Part shown: in pieces, positions 23,336-30,770 of the stretch
Position numbering within the stretch: position 1 is the first letter of the stretch
Layout: each line of letters opens with the position of its first letter
Assembly: GCA_035495435.1 (NCBI GenBank)
Contig: DATJFV010000026.1
Location: 1-33,417 of the forward strand
DNA length: 33,417 nt
Reading direction: 5' to 3'
Source: JBDSKH01 sp035495435
Lineage (GTDB): Bacteria > Actinomycetota > Actinomycetes > Actinomycetales > Microbacteriaceae
Notes under the pieces: model-generated
What the model saw: the letters and a program-made list of their open reading frames with translations, nothing else
The model's database searches: none
Told to the model about the DNA's origin: nothing
Made by a program: the position numbers and the translations under genes

Positions 23336-25843
23336 TCACGCCGCACGACGCTTACGGCGTGCCCGAGCGATCGAGTACAGGATGGCGGCCGCGAGGATCA
23401 GGATGCCCTGGAACATGTACTGCCAGGTCTGGTCGAGACCCAGGAACGTGGTCGCGTTGAGCACCTGAACCAGAAGCACGGCGCCGACGACCGTTCCCAG
23501 GAAGGTACCGCGCCCGCCCAGAAGGCTGGTGCCGCCCAGCACGACCGCCGTGATGCTCGTCAGGGTGTAGCTGACCCCTTGCGCGGGGTCACCGACACCG
23601 ATGCGCGCCATCAGCATCAGCGAGCCGAGGAAAGTGAGCGCCGCAACCGTCACGTACGCCAGGATCACTGTCGGCGTGATGCGCACGCCGATGCGCCGAG
23701 CAGATTCCTCGCTCGAGCCGGTCGCGCGCAGGCGCCAGCCCCATCGACGCCGGCGCAGCATCAGTTCGAGACCCACGGCGAGCGCAACCAGGACGATGAA
23801 TGCGACCGGGACAGGCCCGACCTTGGTCGTGATGACCTGGGTGATCGAGCCGCTGATGTAGCCTTCCGGCGCATCGCGCAGGATGAAGCTGAGACCCTGC
23901 AGCGCGATGTAGGTCGCCAGGGTCGCGGCGATGGCGGTGAATTTCCCGAAACGGATCAACGCGCCGTTGACGAGACCTGTGGCCACGGCGATCAGCAGCA
24001 TCAGGCCGAGCCCGATGGGAACCATGGCCGGCGGTTGGTCGTCCGTGAGGAAGAAGGACGACACCACCACGAGGAATCCCGCGAGCGGCCCGACCGACAG
24101 GTCGATGCCCCCGATCAGCAACGCAACGGTCTGGCCGAGTGCGATGAAACCGAGCGCAGCGACCGCTGTCAGCATCGAGGTGATGTTGAAGTCGGAGATG
24201 TACCGGTCGTTCTGAGTGAAGATGAACGTCCCCAGCGCAAGAATCACGATGCCGAGCAGGGCCGTGGGGGCGTAGTCGCCCTGAATGAAGCGCCGCAGCC
24301 GGGTGGAGCGGAGTTCGCGCCCCGCCTCGCGCCCGACCGTGACCGAGTGGGTCGTCGACGTGACAGCCGCCGCGATGATCCCCTCCTCGGTGATCTCGTC
24401 CCCGGACAAGCTGGCGACGACGTGTCCGCGGGACATGACGATGACGTGATCGCAGAGACCCTCGAGCTCCTTGGCGTCGGACGATGCGACGACGACGGGG
24501 ATGCCGGATGCCGACACCTCACGAAGGATGCGGTAGATCTCCGAGCGCGCTCCGACATCCACGCCCTGGGTGGGCTCGTCCGCGATGAGCATCAGGGGCT
24601 CCGACAGCAGGGCTCTGGCCATCACGACCTTCTGCTGGTTCCCGCCGGAGAGGGAGGACACCTTGGCCTCGAGCGAGCCGGCCTTCACGTCCAGCGACTG
24701 CAGGGTGTCGCCGACGACGGCGACCTCGCGGCGGCGCGAAAGGAGTGGACCGCGCAGGAACCGCGAGAGCGCGTCGATCGCGGCGTTCTCGCGCACGCCC
24801 AGGTCCATCATCAGGCCTTCGCGATGGCGGTCGGCCGGCATGTAGGCCGCGCCGTGGAGGAGCTCGCCGGCCGTGCGGGTCTTCCCGGCGACCACCACAT
24901 CGCCCGTGAAAGCCTGCAGACCGGCGAGGGCTTTGAGCACCTCGGCCTGACCGTTGCCGACGACCCCGGCGACGCCGATGATCGCCCCGCGGCGCGCCGA
25001 GAACGAGACATCTGCGAAGCCTTCGCCGGTCAGCCCGGTGACGTCGAGCATCTCCGGGGCGTCCTCGGATGCCGGAAGCTTCGGGGGGAACGCAGAGTCC
25101 AGCTGACGGCCGACGATCATTGCGAGCAACTCGTGGTCGGAGATGTCGTCGACGACAGCGGTCCCTCGCACTCGTCCGTCGCGGAGAACGGTCACCCGGT
25201 CGGCGATTTCGCGCACCTCGGCCAGTCGGTGGGTGATGTAGACCACCGAGGTGCCGAGGCCGACGACCTCGCGAACCCGGGCGAAGAGCAGATCGACCGA
25301 GTCCTGGTCGAGGGGCGCGGTGGGCTCGTCGAGCACCAGCAGCGCGGGCCGGACGGCGAGAGCCTTCGCGATCTCCAGCAAGTGCTTCTGCGCCACGCTG
25401 AGGGTTTCGACGCGGTCCTGGAGGTGGACGCTGAGCCCGACCCCCTCGAGCAGCCCGGTTGCGATGTCATGCGGATTGCCGGACGCGAAGACGCTGGCCG
25501 GCAGGGCCACCCGGAGGTTCTCCTCGATGGTCAGATCGGGAAGCACGGCGGGGTGCTGGTGGACGATCGCGATCCCGAGTTCGGCGGCGCGCGTCGGATC
25601 GAGGTCGGTGATGGTCTCGCCGCGGGCGCTGATGACTCCGGCATCGGGTTGCACCGTTCCGGACGCCACGTTCATGAGGGTCGACTTGCCCGCGCCGTTC
25701 TCTCCCAGCAGGGCGTGGACCTCTCCGGGAAGGACCTCGAGCGACACGTCGGTGAGGGCGGCGACTCCGGCGTAGTTCTTGGAGATGCCGACGAGCGACA
25801 GCGTGGGAACGACGGGCGGGGCTTCAGCGGTCTTGGTGGTCAA
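23336..25843 (-). CDS. Single-chain ABC importer: RbsA-type double ATPase fused to RbsC-type permease, module B
   Basis: This 835-residue protein joins two nucleotide-binding domains and a permease. ATPase domain 1 has Walker A GENGAGKST, signature LSVAQKHLLEIAKAL and Walker B LLVLDEPTAPL. Domain 2 has a degenerate Walker A (GVVGNGQAEV), LSGGNQQKVVMARALL and ADEPTQGVDVG. After a hydrophilic linker a full BPD_transp_2 permease follows (about 524-835) with LLIGGIDLSVGPLAGF, the coupling loop RATGSSEESARRIGV and GGTSLLGGRGTFLGT. In most relatives these are separate genes. No ATG is near the domain start; I chose the TTG at 25843 because AAAGGA lies 7 nt upstream. Codons further upstream run through a large hairpin. 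It presumably pairs with the separate permease at 27074. Confidence 0.9.
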   Translation of the reverse strand: MTTKTAEAPPVVPTLSLVGISKNYAGVAALTDVSLEVLPGEVHALLGENGAGKSTLMNVASGTVQPDAGVISARGETITDLDPTRAAELGIAIVHQHPAVLPDLTIEENLRVALPASVFASGNPHDIATGLLEGVGLSVHLQDRVETLSVAQKHLLEIAKALAVRPALLVLDEPTAPLDQDSVDLLFARVREVVGLGTSVVYITHRLAEVREIADRVTVLRDGRVRGTAVVDDISDHELLAMIVGRQLDSAFPPKLPASEDAPEMLDVTGLTGEGFADVSFSARRGAIIGVAGVVGNGQAEVLKALAGLQAFTGDVVVAGKTRTAGELLHGAAYMPADRHREGLMMDLGVRENAAIDALSRFLRGPLLSRRREVAVVGDTLQSLDVKAGSLEAKVSSLSGGNQQKVVMARALLSEPLMLIADEPTQGVDVGARSEIYRILREVSASGIPVVVASSDAKELEGLCDHVIVMSRGHVVASLSGDEITEEGIIAAAVTSTTHSVTVGREAGRELRSTRLRRFIQGDYAPTALLGIVILALGTFIFTQNDRYISDFNITSMLTAVAALGFIALGQTVALLIGGIDLSVGPLAGFLVVVSSFFLTDDQPPAMVPIGLGLMLLIAVATGLVNGALIRFGKFTAIAATLATYIALQGLSFILRDAPEGYISGSITQVITTKVGPVPVAFIVLVALAVGLELMLRRRRWGWRLRATGSSEESARRIGVRITPTVILAYVTVAALTFLGSLMLMARIGVGDPAQGVSYTLTSITAVVLGGTSLLGGRGTFLGTVVGAVLLVQVLNATTFLGLDQTWQYMFQGILILAAAILYSIARARRKRRAA

Positions 25844-25871
25844 CTCCGGGTCCTTTGATAGTCGGGAGGCG

Positions 25872-25919
25872 GATGCCCGCCGGGCCGGATGTGTCTGGCA
25901 CGTCCGGCCCGGCGGCATC
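25872..25919 (-). other. Very strong GC hairpin after the module B binding-protein gene
   Basis: GATGCCCGCCGGGCCGGA (25872-25889) pairs with TCCGGCCCGGCGGCATC (25903-25919): 17 base pairs with one bulged C and a 13-nt loop. It begins 4 nt beyond the binding-protein stop (25924) and ends about 28 nt before the TTG of the fused transporter gene. No T-run follows. It mirrors the hairpin at 6412-6445 in module A, which suggests the same role in setting high binding-protein levels relative to the next gene. Confidence 0.75.
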
Positions 25920-25923
25920 TCGG

Positions 25924-27021
25924 TTACTTCAGCAGCGCAGCCTGGTCCTCGGGCGACATCTCCGCGGAGAGGTAGATGTCACCGGGCAGGTCATCGCGGC
26001 ACTCGACGTCGTTCGGCGTCTTGCTCACCGAGTCCTCGAACACCGGGGCGTCGAACACCGTGCTGTCGGGGAGGGTTCCCCCGGTGGCCTTGGCCACCGC
26101 GTACTGCACGGCCAGACGGACGTTGTCGTTACCGGTCGCGACCGTGAACAGCTGGAAGTCCGGGTTGGCGTCCTTGTTGTCCTGGTAGAAGCAGCCGAGC
26201 ACGTTGCCGTCCGAGGTCACCAGGGCAGGGATCGAGCGGCCGCTCTTGGTGAACTCGGGGAGCGCACCGACGAGCGAGGGGCCGAAGTCCGACACGATGA
26301 CGTCGATCTGCGGGTACTTGGCGATCGCCGCCGACAGCACCTGCTGCGTCTTGGCCGGGTCCCAGTCGGTGGGCTCGAACGGGGACTCGCCGAGGAACGT
26401 GTACTTGTCCGCGGGCAGGTCCTGCTTGAGAGCGTCGTACTCGTCCTGGCCCTGGCTGTTGCCCTTCGGGCCACTCAGGAACAGGATGTTCGCGCCGTCC
26501 GGCTTGTTGGTCAGGATCCACTTGGCCCAGTTGTGACCGTCGGTGGTGAAGTCGGCACCGATCCAGGCGTCGTAGTCCACGCCGTCCTTGCCGCCGGGGA
26601 AGACCCGGTAGGGAACGGTGACCACGCCGGCCTGGTAGGCCTCGCGCAGGGTGGGCAGCATGGCCTCGCCGGCGTCGGGGAACACCACGATGGCGTCAAC
26701 GCCCTTGGCGACCATGCCCTGGATGTCGGAGATGGCCTTCTGGGTGTCGCCCTGGCCATCGGCGTACTCGTAGTTCGTCACGCTCGGGCACTTCTTGACC
26801 TCGTCCGCGCCCGCAGCCGTGGTCACGAGTCGCCAGCTGTTTCCTCCGAAGCCGTCGAGCAGCCCGAGGGTGATCTGCTTCGAGCCGCACCAGCTCGGTG
26901 CACCTGCCAGGGGTCCGCCCTGGTCGTCGCCCGACCCTCCGGCGCTGCTACACGCCGACAGGAGAAGTGCTGCGGTTGCCACGGCCACTGCGAACAGTCC
27001 GCGGGTTCTGCGTGGTTGCAT
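25924..27021 (-). CDS. Sugar-type ABC transporter substrate-binding lipoprotein, module B
   Basis: This 365-residue type I periplasmic binding protein has the lipobox LLSAC (Cys 24) followed by a Ser/Gly/Asp linker. The mature domain opens with KQITLGLLDGFGGNSWR and contains QKAISDIQGMVAKGVDAIVV and VTVPYRVFPGGKDGVDYDAW, typical of Peripla_BP_4 proteins of simple-sugar and polyol importers. Several extra cysteines (near residues 45, 77, 280 and 340) could form disulfides. It is only distantly similar to the module A binding protein, so the two importers probably bind different ligands. I chose the ATG at 27021 because GAGGA is 9 nt upstream of it, whereas that site directly abuts the alternative ATG at 27030. 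Confidence 0.9.
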   Translation of the reverse strand: MQPRRTRGLFAVAVATAALLLSACSSAGGSGDDQGGPLAGAPSWCGSKQITLGLLDGFGGNSWRLVTTAAGADEVKKCPSVTNYEYADGQGDTQKAISDIQGMVAKGVDAIVVFPDAGEAMLPTLREAYQAGVVTVPYRVFPGGKDGVDYDAWIGADFTTDGHNWAKWILTNKPDGANILFLSGPKGNSQGQDEYDALKQDLPADKYTFLGESPFEPTDWDPAKTQQVLSAAIAKYPQIDVIVSDFGPSLVGALPEFTKSGRSIPALVTSDGNVLGCFYQDNKDANPDFQLFTVATGNDNVRLAVQYAVAKATGGTLPDSTVFDAPVFEDSVSKTPNDVECRDDLPGDIYLSAEMSPEDQAALLK

Positions 27022-27073
27022 GTTTCTCATTCCTCACTCTGGGGTACGCGACGCCTCTGTCGCGGTTGTGTTG

Positions 27074-28087
27074 TTATGTGGTGGTCTGAAGGGCCCGCGA
27101 GCGGGCACGGATCCGGGCTCGGACGGCCTGCCAGTCGACGCTGTACAACGCGACACCGATGGTGAGCGCGGCCGCCTGCAGCAGGGTGCGGGCGGCGTAC
27201 GGCACGCCGAGGGCGAAGGAGAGCTTGTCGAGCTGGCTGAGGAACAGCGCAGCGACCACGGTCGCCACGGGGTAGCCCCTGCCGCCGAGGAGGGAGGTGC
27301 CGCCGAGCACGACCACCGCGACAGCGGGGAGAAGGTAGGCGTTCCCCTGGAATGCGGTGGGCTGAGCAGTGATGCCGGCCAGCAGGATGCCTGCCAGGCA
27401 GTAGAGCAGTTGCGCCCACACGAACGCGAGCGTCTGGTGCAGCTTCACCCGGAGTCCCGTCGCACGGGCCGCCAGAGGGTTGGCCCCGATCGCTTCGAAG
27501 CGGCGTCCGGGGACAGTCCTCTTGGTCAGGAGCAGCACCACGATCAGGGCCCCGACGGCGAAGATCACGGAGCGGGGGATGCCCCATGACAGGTCGCCTG
27601 CGATGGAGGCCAGCAGGTCCGTCGTTCCGCGCGGGGTTCCGCCGGAGATGCCCAGGACGAATCCGAAGAGCAGGGCGTTCGTTCCGAGCGTGGCGATGAT
27701 CGAGTTCAGCTTGAGCACGCCGACCATCAGGCCGTTGGCCAGACCGGCCCCGATCGCGAACACGACGGCCAGGACGACGGCGGGCAGCAACTTCGCGTCA
27801 TCCCCGTTGGGTTCGTGGCTGACGATCACGATCGCCAGGGACATCGCTCCGGGAATCGACAGGTCGATACCGCCCTGCTGCACGACGAGCATCTGACCGA
27901 GTCCGGCGATGGCGAGCACGGCCGCAAAGGGCAGCATGCCGAGAACCGCACCCTGCGAGACGCTCGACGGCGCGAACAACGCGCCCAGGACGATGATCAC
28001 GACGGTCGCGACCACCATGGTGACCAGCCCCTTGGGGATGGACAGCCGCCCAGGTGCGATCTTCGTGCGCGTCTTTGCGTCGGTCAT
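27074..28087 (-). CDS. RbsC-type ABC transporter permease, module B
   Basis: This 337-residue membrane protein of the BPD_transp_2 family has a hydrophilic N-terminus of about 25 residues and then eight or more hydrophobic segments. Diagnostic pieces are VVQQGGIDLSIPGAMSLA, the coupling loop EAIGANPLAARATGLRV and GGTSLLGGRGYPVAT. It has no ATPase of its own nearby, so it most likely forms a heterodimeric channel with the permease half of the fused protein at 23336. It is the first gene of the module B transport operon. The ATG at 28087 has GGAG about 6 nt upstream and is preferred over the ATG at 28108. Confidence 0.9.
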   Translation of the reverse strand: MTDAKTRTKIAPGRLSIPKGLVTMVVATVVIIVLGALFAPSSVSQGAVLGMLPFAAVLAIAGLGQMLVVQQGGIDLSIPGAMSLAIVIVSHEPNGDDAKLLPAVVLAVVFAIGAGLANGLMVGVLKLNSIIATLGTNALLFGFVLGISGGTPRGTTDLLASIAGDLSWGIPRSVIFAVGALIVVLLLTKRTVPGRRFEAIGANPLAARATGLRVKLHQTLAFVWAQLLYCLAGILLAGITAQPTAFQGNAYLLPAVAVVVLGGTSLLGGRGYPVATVVAALFLSQLDKLSFALGVPYAARTLLQAAALTIGVALYSVDWQAVRARIRARSRALQTTT

Positions 28088-28140
28088 CTCGTTCTCCGGT
28101 CGTCCCATCGTTGGGTTCGGGTGGCCCTCGTCGGGCGTTG

Positions 28141-28156
28141 AGTGACACTTTACAGA
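28141..28156. promoter_or_regulatory. Candidate operator at the module B transporter promoter
   Basis: AGTGACACTTTACAGA here matches AGTGTCACTTTACACA at 22416-22431 in 14 of 16 positions, in the same orientation and at a similar distance (about 50-60 nt) from the downstream start codon. It covers the predicted -10 box. Confidence 0.5.
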
Positions 28157-28174
28157 ATTCGCGGGTGTTCACAA
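28147..28174 (-). promoter_or_regulatory. Predicted promoter of the module B transporter operon
   Basis: On the minus strand TTGTGA (28174-28169) is 16 nt from TAAAGT (28152-28147), placing transcription start about 50 nt upstream of the permease ATG at 28087. GTGTTCACA (28165-28173) overlaps the -35 box and recurs at 28205-28213, exactly 40 bp away. Confidence 0.42.
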
Positions 28175-28312
28175 TAGGTTTGCGAAACGATCCGATTACG
28201 GCCCGTGTTCACAGAGGTGAGATTCGGGCGCCGCGCAGCTCACACTGCGCACAGAACCCCTACGAGCTCTGCGATGAATGACGCGAGCGCGAACGGCGTG
28301 CCAGCTACTGAC

Positions 28313-29311
28313 CTAGCCGCGGGCGGCAGCGCGCAGCTTCGACACCTCGTACAGCGCGACGCTGACCGCGATCCCCGCGTTCAGCGACTCGGTGGAGGAT
28401 TCGATCGGGATGCTGACCACGGCATCGCAGGTCTCGGTCACCAGACGGGACAGGCCCTTGCCCTCGCTTCCCACGACGAGCACGAGGGGACGGGTCGCGA
28501 GTTCCAGGCCGGGCAGTGAGACGTCTCCCCCGCCGTCGAGGCCCAGCACGAACAGCCCGCGCGACTTCAGCTCTTTCAGCGTCTGGGTCAGGTTCGACGC
28601 CATTGCCACGGGGACGCGGGACGCGGCACCGGCCGAGGTCTTCCATGCGGATGCCGTCATGCCCACCGAGCGCCGCTGCGGCACGATGACCCCCTGCCCG
28701 CCGAACGCGGCCACGGAGCGCACGATCGCACCCAGATTGCGGGGGTCGGTCACGCCATCCAGAGCCACCAGCAGCGGCACCTGCCCGCGCGACACGATGC
28801 CGTCGAGAAGGTCGGGTGCGTAGGCGTATTCGTACGGCGGCACCTTGAGGGCGAGCCCCTGGTGCACGGCGTCCGGCCCGCTCAGCCGGTCGAGTTCGGG
28901 GCGCATCACCTCGAGCACGGGCAGGTTGCGCTTGGTGGCCAGCGACAGCGCCTCTTTGACCCGGTCGTCGTACTCGATGCGGGCCGCGACGTAAAGCGCG
29001 GTCGCCGGGATCTTCGCCCGCAGCGCCTCGACCACCGAGTTGCGGCCGGTGACCATCTCGCTGTCGTCGCTGTTCTTGGGGCGCGGTGCACGCCGCGCGG
29101 GGGCCTGCTCGCCGGACTTGCCGTGCTTGGCACGGGCCGCCTCGAGACGCTCCTGCGCGGCCTTGCGCTTGCCGGCCACGTGCCAGCTGCGGTCGGTCGC
29201 CTTGGGGGTAGGGCCCTTGCCCTCGAGCGCCTTGCGGCCGTGACCGCCGGTTCCGACGATCGCGCCCTTCTTCTTCGGCTTTCCGGATCCGGGCCGGCCG
29301 GGCTTAGCCAT
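28313..29311 (-). CDS. rlmB: 23S rRNA (guanosine-2'-O-)-methyltransferase RlmB
   Basis: This 332-residue SpoU-family (SPOUT) methyltransferase is predicted to methylate the ribose of G2251 in 23S rRNA using S-adenosylmethionine. The first 85 or so residues are a basic Lys/Gly-rich extension common in actinobacterial members. The substrate-binding domain starts at VTGRNSVVEALRA. The catalytic domain shows the three SpoU motifs: TDPRNLGAIVRSVAAFG, LVVGSEGKGLSRL and IPIESSTESLNAGIAVSVAL. The ATG at 29311 overlaps the end of cysS by eight bases, so the two are co-transcribed. The following 225 bp hold the module B promoter and no further gene that I can see. Confidence 0.93.
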   Translation of the reverse strand: MAKPGRPGSGKPKKKGAIVGTGGHGRKALEGKGPTPKATDRSWHVAGKRKAAQERLEAARAKHGKSGEQAPARRAPRPKNSDDSEMVTGRNSVVEALRAKIPATALYVAARIEYDDRVKEALSLATKRNLPVLEVMRPELDRLSGPDAVHQGLALKVPPYEYAYAPDLLDGIVSRGQVPLLVALDGVTDPRNLGAIVRSVAAFGGQGVIVPQRRSVGMTASAWKTSAGAASRVPVAMASNLTQTLKELKSRGLFVLGLDGGGDVSLPGLELATRPLVLVVGSEGKGLSRLVTETCDAVVSIPIESSTESLNAGIAVSVALYEVSKLRAAARG

Positions 29312-30731
29312 CGAGACTCCATCTCGTTCCGCCGGGGGTGTCGTCGAGCGCGATCCCGGCTGCGGTCAGTTCGTCGCGGATGCGGTCGGCGGCGGCGAAG
29401 TCCTTCGCCTCGCGCGCCCGCGCGCGGTCGTCGATGAGGCGCTGCACGAGGGTGCCGAGCGCTGCGTCCGCCGCCCCGTCACCGGCCTGCGCCCAGCGCG
29501 GGTCGTGCGGGTTGACTCCGAGCACACCGGTCATCGCCAGCACCTCTTCGCGCAGCCGGCCCGCCGTGCCGAGGTCTCCGGCGTCGAGCGCCACGTTGCC
29601 GGCCCGCACCGTCTCGTGCAGCACCGCCAGCGCCTGCGGCACGTTGAGGTCGTCGTCCATCGCGTCGCCGAACGCCGCCGGGATCACGCCCGGCAGCGCC
29701 CCCGCCGACCCTTCGAGCGCCGACGAGGCCCGGTCGAGGAAGCCCTCGATCCGCGCGAACGCCGCCTCGGCCTCGGCGAGCGCGCCGTGGTGGTAGTCCA
29801 TGTTCGAGCGGTAGTGGGCGCTGGCCAGGTAGTAGCGCACCACCACGGGGCGGGCGTCGGCGAGCAGTTCGCTGGCATACACCGAGTTGCCGAGCGACTT
29901 CGACATCTTCTGGCCCTCGATGTTCACCAGCCCGTTGTGCACCCAGTAGGTCGCGAACGCGTCCCCGGCGGCGCTGCTCTGCGCCAACTCGTTCTCGTGG
30001 TGCGGGTAGCGCAGGTCGAGACCGCCGCCGTGGATGTCGAAGGCGGGCCCCAGGTACCGGCGCGACATCGCCGAGCACTCGATGTGCCATCCGGGCCGCC
30101 CCGCACCCCAGGGCGCCGGCCAGGACGCCGAGTCCGGCTCGCCGTCTTTCGTGCCCTTCCACAGGGCGAAGTCGCGCGGGTCGCGCTTGCCGCGTGTGGC
30201 CGCGTCGGGCGAGTCGGCCATGTCGTCGAGCTTCTGGCGGGTCAGCTCGCCGTACGCGGGCCAGGTCTTCACATCGAAGTAGACATCGCCCGATCCGTCC
30301 TCGGCGGCGTAGGCGTGACCGGCGTCGATGAGGCGGGCGATCATGTCCTGCATCTGCGGCACGCTCGCCGTCGCCCGCGGCTCGTAGGTGGGCGGCAGCA
30401 TGCCGAGGGCGTTGTAGCCGGCGGTGAACTCCAGCTCGACGCGGTAGGCGAGGGCCCACCACTGCTCCCCCTGCTGGGTGCGCTCGTCGAAGCCCGCGTT
30501 CACCAGGATCTTGTCGTCGATGTCGGTGACGTTGCGCACGAAGGTGACGTCGTAGCCGCGGTGGCTCAGCCAGCGCCGCCACAGGTCGTAGGCGAGCGCG
30601 CTGCGCAGGTGCCCGATGTGCGGGCTCGACTGCACGGTCGGACCGCACACGTACATGCCCACCTTGCCGGCCACGAGCGGCTCGAAGTCGCGCAGGCCCT
30701 GGGTGCGGGTGTCGTAGAGGCGGACGGTCAC
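29304..30731 (-). CDS. cysS: Cysteinyl-tRNA synthetase
   Basis: This 475-residue class I aminoacyl-tRNA synthetase attaches cysteine to tRNA-Cys. It shows CGPTVQSSPHIGHLRS with the HIGH motif and the first zinc Cys, WHIECSAMS with the second zinc Cys, HGGGLDLRYPHHENE with His zinc ligands, and KMSKSLGNSV. The length is normal for the family. The start is GTG at 30731; TAGACT lies 6 nt upstream of it, which fits a leaderless transcript. Starting here rather than downstream keeps the N-terminal strand (VRLYDTRTQGLRDFEPL) intact. It lies between ispDF and rlmB on the same strand, a common actinobacterial order. Confidence 0.96.
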   Translation of the reverse strand: MTVRLYDTRTQGLRDFEPLVAGKVGMYVCGPTVQSSPHIGHLRSALAYDLWRRWLSHRGYDVTFVRNVTDIDDKILVNAGFDERTQQGEQWWALAYRVELEFTAGYNALGMLPPTYEPRATASVPQMQDMIARLIDAGHAYAAEDGSGDVYFDVKTWPAYGELTRQKLDDMADSPDAATRGKRDPRDFALWKGTKDGEPDSASWPAPWGAGRPGWHIECSAMSRRYLGPAFDIHGGGLDLRYPHHENELAQSSAAGDAFATYWVHNGLVNIEGQKMSKSLGNSVYASELLADARPVVVRYYLASAHYRSNMDYHHGALAEAEAAFARIEGFLDRASSALEGSAGALPGVIPAAFGDAMDDDLNVPQALAVLHETVRAGNVALDAGDLGTAGRLREEVLAMTGVLGVNPHDPRWAQAGDGAADAALGTLVQRLIDDRARAREAKDFAAADRIRDELTAAGIALDDTPGGTRWSLDG

Positions 30732-30770
30732 CCGTCGAGTCTAGTTTCGCCGCCCGCCGCGTTTCGCGGG

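Noticed and set aside
23030..25858. 942-codon plus-strand open frame
   Set aside because: It is antisense to the XRE-cupin gene and the fused transporter, with no domain resemblance.
28233..28250. GCGCAG/CTGCGC stem as rlmB terminator
   Set aside because: It is only 6 bp with no T-run, in GC-rich DNA where such stems arise by chance.
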